In this document: piece after piece, positions 27,304 to 36,657 of the stretch
How positions within the stretch are numbered: position 1 is the stretch's first letter
Layout: every line of letters begins with the position of its first letter
Origin: Alphaproteobacteria bacterium
GTDB taxonomy: Bacteria; Pseudomonadota; Alphaproteobacteria; UBA9219
Reading direction: 5' to 3'
DNA: 57,110 nt
Assembly: GCA_013286365.1 (NCBI GenBank)
Contig: JABDFY010000013.1
Location: 1 to 57,110 of the forward strand
The notes under the pieces: generated by a model
Seen by the model: the letters and a program-made list of their open reading frames with translations, nothing else
Told to the model about the DNA's origin: nothing
Database searches by the model: none
Position numbers and translations under genes: made by a program

Positions 27304-28558
27304 TAAACATCGCTATAACGACGGCTGTCATGACAAGAGTAGAGAGCCAGCCCAAAAATTTCAACGTCCGGCGAATAGTGTAATCGCCCATAATACGCGA
27401 CGAAGATGCCATATGCATCATGACGAACATCATTGGCACGGAAATAATGCCATTGAGTATGGCGCTCCAAAACAAGGCTTTGATGGGATCAATGCTGGTA
27501 AAATTAATAAACAATCCAATGAGGGTTGCACCCGCAAGCGTTGAGTAAAAGGCTTTAGCTTCCCGTGGGCGGCGGCCAAGGCCTATATGCCACTCGAGAG
27601 CTTCGCCGATGGCATAGGCAGACGAGGCGGCTAAAATTGGCACGGCTAATAGTCCAGTTCCTATGATACCCAACGAAAAAACAATAAAGGCAAAACGGCC
27701 CGCGATGGGGCGTAGAGCTTCAGCGGCCTGACTTGATGTTTGGATATCGGTAATACCATGGGCATTGAGAGTTGCTGCTGTCGTTAGAATAATAAATAGT
27801 CCGATTATGTTGGAAAAGGCCATGCCAACGAGCGTATCAAAACGAATGCGCTTCATCTCCGACGCTGCTTGCTCTGGGGCCACCATAAATGGCTGAGCCT
27901 TTGGGTCGGCGATGACATCTTCAGCTTCTTGTGTCGATTGCCAGAAAAAAAGATAGGGGCTGATAGTTGTGCCAAAAACACCGACAATGGCAGCGAGATA
28001 GCCGGCATCAGCATGCATATGAGGAATGAACAAACCATAGGCGACTTTTTGCCAAGGCATGTCGACAATGAGCACAACGCCAACGTAAGCAAATAAACTC
28101 AGCGTCATCCATTTAAGCAGGGAGATATACTGGCGGTAGTTGGTAAAAATCTGTGCCGCAACGCAGGCGAGGCTAAAAAGTACGGCCCAGATTTTTGCAT
28201 TTCCGCCAACTACCAAATGCAGCGCGGCGCCCATCGCACCCAGATCGGCGCCTAAATTGACCGTGTTGGCAATGAGAAGGAGCACCACCATCAAACGCAG
28301 AATCGAAATGGGATAAAACAGTCTTAAATTTCCGGCCAAGCCGTAGCTTGTCGTTCGCCCGATACGCGCGCTGATTTCCTGGATGGCAACCATCAAAGGG
28401 AAAGTGAACAACATCGTCCAGCCGATGCTGTAGCCAAATTGAGCGCCGACTTGAGAATAGGTCGCTATGCCACTGGGATCATCATCAGCAGCACCCGTGA
28501 TAAGGCCGGGCCCGAGACGTCGCCAAAACTTGATGGGATAACGATAAAGGTAACGCAT
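27290..28558 (-). CDS. Nramp-family divalent metal transporter, atypical subgroup
   Basis: The 422-residue polytopic protein has about eleven membrane helices and the LeuT-fold outline of Nramp transporters. The TM1 metal motif, normally DPGN, reads DDDPSGIATYSQ. The TM6 methionine motif (MPH) is replaced by a sequence lacking Met (GTTISPYLFFWQST). These positions bind Mn2+/Fe2+ in canonical Nramp proteins. This matches a bacterial side branch whose substrate is not established; Mg2+-type or other selectivity is possible. Its 3' end overlaps msrA by 14 bp. Family is sure, substrate is not. Confidence 0.85.
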   Translation of the reverse strand: MRYLYRYPIKFWRRLGPGLITGAADDDPSGIATYSQVGAQFGYSIGWTMLFTFPLMVAIQEISARIGRTTSYGLAGNLRLFYPISILRLMVVLLLIANTVNLGADLGAMGAALHLVVGGNAKIWAVLFSLACVAAQIFTNYRQYISLLKWMTLSLFAYVGVVLIVDMPWQKVAYGLFIPHMHADAGYLAAIVGVFGTTISPYLFFWQSTQEAEDVIADPKAQPFMVAPEQAASEMKRIRFDTLVGMAFSNIIGLFIILTTAATLNAHGITDIQTSSQAAEALRPIAGRFAFIVFSLGIIGTGLLAVPILAASSAYAIGEALEWHIGLGRRPREAKAFYSTLAGATLIGLFINFTSIDPIKALFWSAILNGIISVPMMFVMMHMASSSRIMGDYTIRRTLKFLGWLSTLVMTAVVIAMFITSF

Positions 28559-28695
28559 TTGTTGGATCCACTGTTCGGGACAGAGTAAAGGCTTCTTGGC
28601 ATGGGGCTATGTAATAACGCAACCCCTTTGATGGATGTCGAATAATGGATATGTTCCTCCAGCCACAATCCTGCTAGATTCGGAGTTGGAGTTCC

Positions 28696-29064
28696 ATGCC
28701 CTTTGAACATTATACAGAGCCGCTTCTATCGCCGTCACAATGGCTAAGACGTATTGTACGTTCGCTGTGGTTCGTTTTAATTATTGTCAGCGTCGCGCTT
28801 TGGATCGGCGTTATGGGCTATCACGAGCTTGGCGGCCTTGGTTGGGTTGATTCTATCCTTGAAGCCTCAATGATATTGGGTGGGATGGGACCGGTTGCTA
28901 CGATGAGCAACGATACGGTTAAATTATTCGCTTCAGCTTACGCCCTATTTAGCGGTTTTGTCATGTTAAGCAGTGTGGCTATTCTTCTGGCTCCCTGGGT
29001 TCATCGCTTGCTGCATCGCTTTTATGGCGCACAGCCGCCTCATAAGGACAAATCTAATCATTAG
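28696..29064 (+). CDS. Conserved two-helix membrane protein, ion-channel-like
   Basis: The 122-residue protein has two strong hydrophobic segments, near residues 23-45 and 76-102. Between them is a short stretch (WVDSILEASMILGGMGP) that has the position and Gly-rich character of a pore loop in two-TM channels, but it lacks a TVGYG-type selectivity filter. I recall similar proteins annotated as channel-like, with no proven function. It starts 137 bp from the divergent Nramp gene and is followed 7 bp later by a quinone oxidoreductase gene, possibly in one operon. Confidence 0.65.
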   Translation: MPFEHYTEPLLSPSQWLRRIVRSLWFVLIIVSVALWIGVMGYHELGGLGWVDSILEASMILGGMGPVATMSNDTVKLFASAYALFSGFVMLSSVAILLAPWVHRLLHRFYGAQPPHKDKSNH

Positions 29065-29071
29065 CCGCAGC

Positions 29072-30079
29072 ATGTTGCCACCCGTAATGCATTTTATTAA
29101 ATGCGACGGCGTTGGAGCACCGGAAGTCATGCAGTGGCTAGAAGGTCCTCTACCTCTTCCATCATCCGGCGAAGTTCTGATCAAAGTCAAAGCCGCGGGC
29201 ATCAATCGACCTGATATTATGCAGCGGCAGGGAAATTATCCGCCACCGTTGGGAGCTAGCGATATTCTTGGTCTTGAAGTTTCAGGTGAGATTGTAGCGC
29301 TCGGAAAGAGTGTAAAGCGCTGGAAAACTGGCGATCGTGTTTGTGCACTTTTATCGGGCGGCGGCTACGCCGAGTATGCGCTAGCCCCCGAGGGGCAATG
29401 TTTGCCCGTGCCCTTTGGGCTTTCGTTTGTTGAAGCTGCCGCGCTTCCAGAATGCGTCTTCACGATCTGGGCAAATTTATTTGAGGCAGGTGCCTTACAG
29501 GCTAACGATATAGTGCTTTTGCACGGCGGTGGCAGCGGCATAGGGACTACGGCCATTCAGATGACCAAAGCACAAGGGGCACGTATATTTGTGACTGTAG
29601 GCAGCGATAAAAAAGCTGATGCGTGCCGCAAAATCGGCGCTGATCTTACGATCAATTATAAACGCGACGATTTTGTTGAAGTTATTGAGCGCGAAACGGC
29701 AAAGCACGGCGTCAATATTGTTATCGATATGATTGGTGGTGATTATATTGAGCGTAATCTATCCCTTCTTGCGCCCCAAGGCCGTCACGTCAGTATCGCC
29801 GTCCAACATGGTCTAAAGGCATCGATCGATTTATGGGCCATCATGCGCAAAAGGTTGATACTGACCGGCTCAACCCTGCGGCCGCGTTCGCTTGAGGAAA
29901 AAGACCGTTTAAGGGCTGCCCTAGAAGCTAAAATCTGGCCCTGGATAGCTGGAGGTAAGATTAAACCACTGATATATAAGACATTTTCAATAAAACAGGT
30001 GGTCGAAGCGCATAAAATGATGGAATCCGGCGTTCATATTGGTAAGATAGTACTCGAAGTCGGCGCTGAGAGCGCCTGA
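29072..30079 (+). CDS. NAD(P)H:quinone oxidoreductase, zinc-independent MDR family
   Basis: The protein belongs to the medium-chain dehydrogenase/reductase superfamily, quinone-reductase (QOR/PIG3-like) branch. Visible motifs are VKAAGINRPDIMQRQG and PPPLGASDILGLEVSGEIVALG at the N-terminus, and the NADPH-binding loop LLHGGGSGIGTTAIQM near residues 145-160. No zinc ligands are present. I chose the ATG at 29072 (MLPPVMHFIKC, 335 residues), just after the stop of the previous gene; an in-frame extension to 28973 overlaps that gene. A second ATG five codons later is also possible. Cytosolic; physiological electron acceptor unknown. Confidence 0.85.
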   Translation: MLPPVMHFIKCDGVGAPEVMQWLEGPLPLPSSGEVLIKVKAAGINRPDIMQRQGNYPPPLGASDILGLEVSGEIVALGKSVKRWKTGDRVCALLSGGGYAEYALAPEGQCLPVPFGLSFVEAAALPECVFTIWANLFEAGALQANDIVLLHGGGSGIGTTAIQMTKAQGARIFVTVGSDKKADACRKIGADLTINYKRDDFVEVIERETAKHGVNIVIDMIGGDYIERNLSLLAPQGRHVSIAVQHGLKASIDLWAIMRKRLILTGSTLRPRSLEEKDRLRAALEAKIWPWIAGGKIKPLIYKTFSIKQVVEAHKMMESGVHIGKIVLEVGAESA

Positions 30080-30197
30080 TTTTAAATCGATCCCGGCAAA
30101 ATTGGTCTTGGATCGTCCGGTCGTCGTCGATGGCCGGATAAGGGAAAATTTTGTCTGTAATAAACTGATGCGGCAAACGTAAATTAAGGAGATGACT

Positions 30198-30884
30198 ATG
30201 CCTGCTATTCCATTGATGCCAAAAGCCACAGCCGTTTGGCTGGTCGAGCACACAACGCTGACATTTGAGCAAATCGGCGATTTTTGTGGTTTACACAAAC
30301 TAGAAATTCAAGCCATCGCTGACGGCGAGGTTGCTGGCGGAATTATTGGTATGGACCCTGTGCTCAATGGTCAGTTGATGACCGAAGAAATCAAGCGCTG
30401 CGAAGAGGATCCTCGTGCTCGCCTCAAGATGGTGAAGAGCGATTTGCCACAACCCGTCACCCGCACCAAGGGTCCGCGTTACACGCCGGTATCGAAACGC
30501 TCCGACAAACCGGACGCGATTTCTTACCTTATCAAGACCTATCCAGAACTTCTTGACGCTCAGGTAGCGAGATTGCTTGGCACGACCAAGGACACGATTG
30601 CTAAAGTCCGTGATCGCACACACTGGAATTCGAGCAATATTAAACCACGCAATCCAGTTTTGGCCGGCTTATGCAAACAATCCGATCTGGATGCAGCTCT
30701 GAAGCGTGCCCAGCGTCGTGTTGCGCGTGAGCAGAAAAAGGCCAATCAGGCTGCAAATCCAGAACAATCCAGTGCAACGGAACCTCAGGAAACGACACAA
30801 GAGAATGCGGAATCTCCAGTCGATTTAGGTTCTCAAGATCAACCCGAAATTGATCCCGACGCCATGATTAGAGGAATGGGTTAA
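30198..30884 (+). CDS. trcR: Cell-cycle transcriptional regulator TrcR (DUF1013)
   Basis: DUF1013 proteins are conserved in alphaproteobacteria and are annotated as the cell-cycle regulator TrcR. The protein starts with the family sequence PLMPKATAVWLVEHTTLTFEQIG and carries two helix-turn-helix-like segments: one near residue 20-40 (LTFEQIGDFCGLHKLEIQAI), one near 110-130 (LDAQVARLLGTTKDTIAKV). The C-terminus is a Glu/Gln/Asn/Ser-rich tail. I chose the ATG at 30198 since the aaggag site is six bases upstream; another ATG at 30192 sits too close to it. The gene stands alone. Confidence 0.85.
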   Translation: MPAIPLMPKATAVWLVEHTTLTFEQIGDFCGLHKLEIQAIADGEVAGGIIGMDPVLNGQLMTEEIKRCEEDPRARLKMVKSDLPQPVTRTKGPRYTPVSKRSDKPDAISYLIKTYPELLDAQVARLLGTTKDTIAKVRDRTHWNSSNIKPRNPVLAGLCKQSDLDAALKRAQRRVAREQKKANQAANPEQSSATEPQETTQENAESPVDLGSQDQPEIDPDAMIRGMG

Positions 30885-31085
30885 TTTTGCAGCACCTAAT
30901 TTTATTTCGCTGAACGTTATTTAATTGCTTAGTGAAGTGATTAATTAAGGAGTGCTTGAACCTTGCGAGCGAAACGCATAAAAAATGTGTGGCATTTAAC
31001 TTGATTGGCATTACTTAAAATCGATTAAAGATTAAGAGCTTTATTTGAAAGGTTTTGTCGGATCCGAATTATGAGTAGATAGCTT

Positions 31086-34000
31086 ATGCTTGATACGAAT
31101 TTGCTTAAATCAATTGAAGCCAATGATATCGCCAAGGTTCTTGGTGGAACCTTAATTGCAGAACTTCGAATTAGTGCCCCTGACATCGCCGACGATCTGG
31201 ATTTGCTTAGCAACGAATTGTTCAGCAAAACGGTCGGAATGAGTAAAAGCACAAGGCGTACGGAGATTGAATTAAGAACAGATTTTCATCTCGAAAAAAG
31301 CAGAGACAGCGAATTTGTGGGCAGATGCGAAGAGTTAACCAGAAAATACCTCGGTGATCCGAAAAAACTTCGCTTATTGTCTTCAAGCTACGCAAAATTA
31401 GGAAAAATTCTTGAACTTTCAGGACACCTGGCACGCGAGAATTTTTTTGATTTGCGTCGCTCGGCACGCGATGAGGCCCTTCGTGCGTTTGACCCTGATA
31501 GTGATGAGCCCCCTCCCATTCTTGATGAAAGGCAAATGCTTCCGGGCGGAATAGAACGCATTCTCTATAAAATGAAGAATAATAGAGCAGGCAAGAGAGT
31601 CTATGTTTTCGAAACTGTCGACGAACTTATAGATTATCTCAACAGTCCAAAATTTATTCCTGTCTTAACTCAACATCCAACAAATCTAGATACGCTGAAA
31701 ACCAATATATTGTTGCGCGAATGGCATGATACCGTGCGCGAAGTCGTACAAGGTGGCGAAGTATCTGCGGCTGCTGCGACACTGAGATTACAGGGGATAG
31801 CGAGAAATTTTCTGAATAATGAATTAACGCCTATGAGAAATGGCAAGTTACGTAATTTTACACCACACGACGAAGTGTCGTTTGTGCTCGATAGTATGCA
31901 TCAAATGTTCTCAGGCTTAGATGATGTTTATGCCACGTTTGATCGCGCAATAGTGAAGCGGTTCGGATCAAAATATGCCGAGCGAAAAGACAGACTTCAT
32001 TTCGATTATCAGCCTGCATCCTGGGCGATGGGAGACAAGGATGGTAATGGCAATATTAAAGCCGAGCACTTGTTGGATGCTACAGTCAGACAGCGCAAAC
32101 TTGTCATGCAGCTTTATCGCGTGGAAATAAGAAAATTGAAGGAGCAGGGGATCGGAATATCCGAAGAATTGATGGCGCTTGATCAAAACTTTGCCCATGC
32201 TTGTGCAGCCCTTGAAAGAGCTGAAAGTTTTTTGGCGCAGAAGCGTAAGGCGAGTGGTGGCGTTGACATAGTCCTTCACCAATCTGAGTTCGACGAAATA
32301 GCTCTTACGCTCAAGAATGCATTAGCGCGCCCAGGGGAAGCGCCTCTATCTTTCGCTCAAGCGGAGGCAAACTTTGTTACCTGCCTTCAGCAAACATTTG
32401 ATTCGAATAAAGATGATCCCGGCAAATCAGATGCAACCCTAGCTTTATTACGTAAGGCGCGAACATTTGGTTTGCGCATGGGACGCATTGAATTACGCGA
32501 GACCTCGGAAGAATATTCAACAGTAATCGCGTATCTCTTACAAACCGATCCTAAAAATAAATTCAATTACGCCGATTTATCCTCAAAGAAACAAGCAAAG
32601 CTGCTTGACCGCTTGATTTGCGAACGACCAGGTTACTTGAAAGAGCTCGCTGACAACTTCCTGGCCGGGATAGAGCAAACGGACGATTTGCGCAAATACA
32701 GCGCTAAGGACCCGCGCGTCATAGCCTATCATACATTAAAGCGCTTACAGTTAGCGCAACAAAACCCCGATATGTACCAAGATATGATCTTGGCGGAATG
32801 TAAGGGGGCTCATCATGTCATGGAGGCCTTGGCCCTTCAGAAGGCTGTGTCGGCGTCGACAGGTCTGGATATTGCGCCTTTACTTGAAGAATATACGACT
32901 TTAAACGGTGCTTCGCGCCTCCTTATGAATATGCTGCGTATGAAGTCCTATCGCCAACATATTTTGGCATTGGCTGGCGGTGATCCAGCTCTAATTCTTC
33001 AGAAAATTCAGGTCGCTCACAGTGATAATGTTCGCCGCGCCGGAACACCGGCAGCGCGCACAAGCATCCATGCTATTCACTACGATGTTCCGCGCTTTTT
33101 AGTTCAGCATAAAGCGGAGATTTTGGCCTTATTTAGAGAAGACGGCGTAGATACGACGCGCATGAACGTGGCAATCGAATGGTTTGAAGGTGGTAGCTTT
33201 TCTGATCCTTTGCGTAATGGCGTGCGCTCTTTTACGGCCATGATCAACGCGTTCAATCTTCATAAGGTTACGAAAGCAACATTCCAGGGTATTTGTCTTC
33301 ATAACTATTTTGGTCTTTCAACTTCATTCAGACGGCTCATGGCGCGTTTCTTTACGCATAACGCCAAAGAAATTGCCATTCAAGATAGAGCGAGATCTCG
33401 GACAGCAACCAACGCTCAGGCCGAAAATGGCGGCCCAGTAAAACGCATTCCAAAAATCGAGCGGGCAATCCGCAAAGCGATGAAGGGATGTTACGAAGAC
33501 TATAAGGCTAGTCACTTTAATGAATTATCAAATCCACTTGGCTACCTTCTGGCACACCCACTGATCAATTATCCACTATATAAAATTATCAGTGCACGTG
33601 CTTCGCGAAGCCCGACGCGTGGCAATAATACGGATGAAAGAACTGTCTACGGCCAAGATATAGAGGTTGGCGAGATCCGAACAAAGATCACGAAGCCGAT
33701 CGACACAAAGGATATGCGAACCATACCGTTCAGCAGTGTGCTCAACGACGCCAATATTCAAGGCTCTTGGCTTGGTAGCCAGAGAATGGCCGACCACATG
33801 ATCAGCAAGTTTGCCCGGTGCAAAAAAAGCGGTCGCCGTTTGCAGAAAGAAGCTGATAAACACTATCAAGGGCATGTTGATATTTTTGACAAACACGGTA
33901 CGTTAAATGCTGCAGGCATCAAGGCGCTTTACGATATTTCGCCGAGCTTTCGCGATGTCATCGATTTTATGGGCTACGGTTTAATTGTCAGCGATGTCGA

Positions 34001-34526
34001 GCGCTTACAAAAACGCCTCGTCGGCGCATTCCATCAAGCGGATATTCCTGTTATTCCAGAAATCCAGCACTACGTTGTTGATACTTTGCCGCGCGATTAT
34101 GCAGCAGCCTCTAGTTTGGTTTTAGCAGCTTTTGGGAAAGTACCCCCATCCAGTAGTCTAACCCTTTACCACACAGGCGCTGCACCTTTATCAGAGACCT
34201 GCAAGTTTCTTGGATATCAAGTCGAACAATTGGCTTTGCCGCATCTTTTGGATGAGATCCGCACCAAAAGAAACTATGCTCAGCTTCATGAGACTATGCG
34301 CGATCAAATACTTATGCGTGCATGGAAAGAGGGCAGGCAGAAAGATGGAGTAACGGTCATGCGTGACTTAACAACTGATGAAAAAGCTACCTTAAGCAAT
34401 ATTGCGAGTGGCGTCACCGTTTTCCGTCACGGCCGCATCTTCGCAGCCGACGATCCTCACTACGCAGGTGAGATGCGGCATGATCGTCAACAAATTGCGG
34501 TACGGAGGGCTCTCGAACCCGCATAA
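31086..34526 (+). CDS. Divergent PEP carboxylase homologue lacking catalytic motifs
   Basis: The 1146-residue protein keeps several phosphoenolpyruvate carboxylase landmarks in order: VLTQHPTNLDT (His197, the HPTE region), PASWAMGDKDGNGN (residues 310-321, family SWMGGDRDGN), GRIELRETSEE (family LDxRQ), AHSDNVRRAG (645-653, family GYSDSxKDAG) and RTIPFSSVLNDANIQGSWLG (family AIPWVFxWTQxR). But the catalytic FHGRGG is replaced by FEGGSF (700-705), the GYSDS lysine is Arg, and the C-terminal NTG tail is absent. It is also about 250 residues longer than E. coli PEPC. It is probably not a working carboxylase; its true role is unknown. The 13-bp distal hairpin may be its terminator. Confidence 0.75.
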   Translation: MLDTNLLKSIEANDIAKVLGGTLIAELRISAPDIADDLDLLSNELFSKTVGMSKSTRRTEIELRTDFHLEKSRDSEFVGRCEELTRKYLGDPKKLRLLSSSYAKLGKILELSGHLARENFFDLRRSARDEALRAFDPDSDEPPPILDERQMLPGGIERILYKMKNNRAGKRVYVFETVDELIDYLNSPKFIPVLTQHPTNLDTLKTNILLREWHDTVREVVQGGEVSAAAATLRLQGIARNFLNNELTPMRNGKLRNFTPHDEVSFVLDSMHQMFSGLDDVYATFDRAIVKRFGSKYAERKDRLHFDYQPASWAMGDKDGNGNIKAEHLLDATVRQRKLVMQLYRVEIRKLKEQGIGISEELMALDQNFAHACAALERAESFLAQKRKASGGVDIVLHQSEFDEIALTLKNALARPGEAPLSFAQAEANFVTCLQQTFDSNKDDPGKSDATLALLRKARTFGLRMGRIELRETSEEYSTVIAYLLQTDPKNKFNYADLSSKKQAKLLDRLICERPGYLKELADNFLAGIEQTDDLRKYSAKDPRVIAYHTLKRLQLAQQNPDMYQDMILAECKGAHHVMEALALQKAVSASTGLDIAPLLEEYTTLNGASRLLMNMLRMKSYRQHILALAGGDPALILQKIQVAHSDNVRRAGTPAARTSIHAIHYDVPRFLVQHKAEILALFREDGVDTTRMNVAIEWFEGGSFSDPLRNGVRSFTAMINAFNLHKVTKATFQGICLHNYFGLSTSFRRLMARFFTHNAKEIAIQDRARSRTATNAQAENGGPVKRIPKIERAIRKAMKGCYEDYKASHFNELSNPLGYLLAHPLINYPLYKIISARASRSPTRGNNTDERTVYGQDIEVGEIRTKITKPIDTKDMRTIPFSSVLNDANIQGSWLGSQRMADHMISKFARCKKSGRRLQKEADKHYQGHVDIFDKHGTLNAAGIKALYDISPSFRDVIDFMGYGLIVSDVERLQKRLVGAFHQADIPVIPEIQHYVVDTLPRDYAAASSLVLAAFGKVPPSSSLTLYHTGAAPLSETCKFLGYQVEQLALPHLLDEIRTKRNYAQLHETMRDQILMRAWKEGRQKDGVTVMRDLTTDEKATLSNIASGVTVFRHGRIFAADDPHYAGEMRHDRQQIAVRRALEPA

Positions 34527-34539
34527 CTTTGACATACCA

Positions 34540-34564
34540 CCGCGAGCCCATATCAGGCTCGCGG
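34540..34564 (+). terminator. GC-rich hairpin after the PEPC-like gene
   Basis: A perfect 9-bp stem (ccgcgagcc / ggctcgcgg) with a 7-base loop lies 13 bp after the stop codon. It is the right place for a terminator, but no T-run follows, so it may instead be an RNA-stabilising structure. Confidence 0.5.
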
Positions 34565-34634
34565 GAATTGATAATTTATACTGAGTTGTCTTTCGACGGC
34601 GATCAAGCCAACAGCCTGATCTTGGAACAAAGCT

Positions 34635-34829
34635 CTAGGCTGCTTGACCTTCGCGCTGTTCATGGCCGCTTACAAGTCGGCTCATCTCATCCTTTAGATG
34701 CAACTTCTCGCGCTTTAATTGATGCAACCTGACATCATCAGGAGCAGGGCGCGTCTGCTCGCCGTGCAATAGGGCTTCGATAAAAGCATGTCTCCGTCTC
34801 AATGACTCAATTCGCTGCTCTAGCGCCAT
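34635..34829 (-). CDS. Small DUF465/YdcH-family protein
   Basis: The 64-residue protein starts at the ATG at 34827-34829 (MALEQRIESLRRRHAFIEALL), preceded at good spacing by aaggagg. The sequence is highly charged and helical: the pattern LRRRH...LHQLKREKLHLKDEMSRL matches DUF465/YdcH proteins, which are small conserved helical proteins of unknown function. It is encoded on the opposite strand to the PEPC-like gene, with the hairpin at 34540-34564 between them. Frame extension to 34874 is less likely. Confidence 0.8.
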   Translation of the reverse strand: MALEQRIESLRRRHAFIEALLHGEQTRPAPDDVRLHQLKREKLHLKDEMSRLVSGHEQREGQAA

Positions 34830-35080
34830 CGTCAGCCTCCTTGTATCCTGATGTGAAGAAACAGAACTTGTCATATGATAACATGATTTGGCTTCTGGTA
34901 TAGGAGATTAAGCACACAAAATGTGCGTTTTTTGAATCCGATAAAAATATCCTGTCGGGAGAATATTGTTTCTGCTGAATTTTCCCAGTTTGTTGGTAAA
35001 AATAGTTTTAACCGATTCGTTGATTTAGTAATCTCCGAACCCGAACCAATTTATTACAGAAAAAAATAAAATTTTAACTG

Positions 35081-35118
35081 ATCGAAATAATGCCACTCTT
35101 ACTGGCATTTTTTTGATC
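35081..35118 (+). terminator. Orphan intrinsic terminator / possible leader attenuator before thrC
   Basis: The stem aatgcca (35089-35095) pairs with tggcatt (35103-35109) around a 7-base loop, and a run of seven T bases follows (35108-35114). Pairing extends outward with two mismatches to gatc...gatc. No plus-strand gene is found in the 550 bp before it. It could end a small RNA, or act as an attenuator about 140 bp before the thrC start. A smaller hairpin with a T-run (gcaca/tgtgc, 34912-34933) lies further upstream. The interval 34830-35256 has no other gene I can support. Confidence 0.6.
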
Positions 35119-35256
35119 ATTCTTGCTTCTTCCCTTTAAATATAAGGCCTATAGATTCTTGAAACTTATTTTTCCAAGTTTTCCGGGCCCTGGGCATTAT
35201 CACAGAACAGCAAAGCCAGCCTTTCCTTGGTTTTGTTTCTCAGCCAATATGCGGCC

Positions 35257-36657
35257 ATGGCACTCACTTATCAAAGTACACGCGGCCAGGCGCCGGAACT
35301 TGATTTTTATGGCGTCACCATGGCTGGTCTTGCGGCTGATGGCGGCCTTTATTTACCTAAGATCTGGCCGCAATTTTCAACGTCTGAATTGGCAGCTTTG
35401 GCAGGGGTGCCCTACAGAGAGGCGGCGGCGCGTGTATTAAGGCCTTTTGTGGCACCTATGCTTAAAGATGAGGTTCTGTCTCATTTATTGCAGGTGGCTT
35501 ACGCCTCTTTTGTAGACCCTGCCATAACTCCCCTCCGTCAGCTCGATGATAGACGCTGGATCTTGGAGCTATTTCATGGACCTACACTAGCCTTTAAGGA
35601 TGTTGCTTTACAGTTTCTTGGACATCTCTTTGAGCATTTTCTTTCCCATAATGGCCAGCGCTTAACTGTCATTGGCGCAACGTCTGGCGATACCGGATCA
35701 GCCGCGATTGCGGCTTTGGCTAACCGCAAAAATATCGACGTCTTTATTCTTTATCCGCACGGCCGACCGAGCGAAATCCAACGTAAACAAATGACGTGTG
35801 TTGACGCACCAAATGTTCATGCCATGGCCATTGAAGGTAGCTTCGATGACTGTCAGGCGATTGTAAAAAATTTATTTAACAATGCCAGTTTTCGCTCCCA
35901 ATATAATTTGGCTGCCGTAAACTCGATTAACTGGGCGCGCATACTTGCACAGATTGTTTATTATTTTTTCGCAGCTGTGAAATTAGGTGCGCCAGAAAAA
36001 GCGGTGAGCTTCGTCGTACCAACCGGAAACTTTGGCAATGTGTTTGCCGGTTATGCCGCCATGAAGTGCGGTTTGCCAATTTCAAAATTGGCCGTCGCCA
36101 GCAACCGCAACGACATTCTCACGCGCTTTTTTGCCTCGGGCACCATGCAAACTGAAGTCGTGCATGCGACACTAAGCCCCAGTATGGATATCCAAATCAG
36201 CAGCAATTTTGAGCGGCTCCTGTTTGATTTATGCCAGGGGAATGCAGGCACTGTGACAACCCTGACAGAGGAACTGCGCAAAGACGGCGTATTTTCAATC
36301 TCAAAGCACCAACTGGCTATGGCGCGTCAGGTTTTCTCAGCGGGCACTGCTGACGATACCGAAACGATTAAGGCCATTAAAGACACCTACGATAATTCAG
36401 GCATTCTTCTTGATCCACATACGGCTGTCGGTTTGGCTGTAGGAGGGAAGTTGTCGCGGGAGCTGCCAGATCCAGTTGTCATGCTAGCCTGTGCTCACCC
36501 TGCGAAATTTCCAGAGACAATTCAGCGCGCAATTGGCATAACACCAGAGTTGCCGGCTCCCGTTGCGGCCCTCTTGCGGCAACCGGAGCGCCTAAGTCTC
36601 TTGCCGGCAAATGTTCTGACCGTTCAAAATTTTATTGCAGCCAGGGTTGCTTCATGA
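35257..36657 (+). CDS. thrC: Threonine synthase
   Basis: ThrC converts O-phosphohomoserine to threonine with pyridoxal phosphate. The 466-residue protein is the long bacterial type. It has an N-terminal RGQAPELDFYGVTMAGLAADGGLYLP, the PLP-lysine region HGPTLAFKDVALQFLG (near residue 110), and the phosphate-binding/Gly-rich region IGATSGDTGSAAIAAL. I chose the ATG at 35257; the in-frame TTG upstream at 35227 adds ten residues without support. Its TGA overlaps the start of the M16 peptidase gene (ATGA), so the two are coupled. This gene order is familiar in alphaproteobacteria. Confidence 0.94.
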   Translation: MALTYQSTRGQAPELDFYGVTMAGLAADGGLYLPKIWPQFSTSELAALAGVPYREAAARVLRPFVAPMLKDEVLSHLLQVAYASFVDPAITPLRQLDDRRWILELFHGPTLAFKDVALQFLGHLFEHFLSHNGQRLTVIGATSGDTGSAAIAALANRKNIDVFILYPHGRPSEIQRKQMTCVDAPNVHAMAIEGSFDDCQAIVKNLFNNASFRSQYNLAAVNSINWARILAQIVYYFFAAVKLGAPEKAVSFVVPTGNFGNVFAGYAAMKCGLPISKLAVASNRNDILTRFFASGTMQTEVVHATLSPSMDIQISSNFERLLFDLCQGNAGTVTTLTEELRKDGVFSISKHQLAMARQVFSAGTADDTETIKAIKDTYDNSGILLDPHTAVGLAVGGKLSRELPDPVVMLACAHPAKFPETIQRAIGITPELPAPVAALLRQPERLSLLPANVLTVQNFIAARVAS

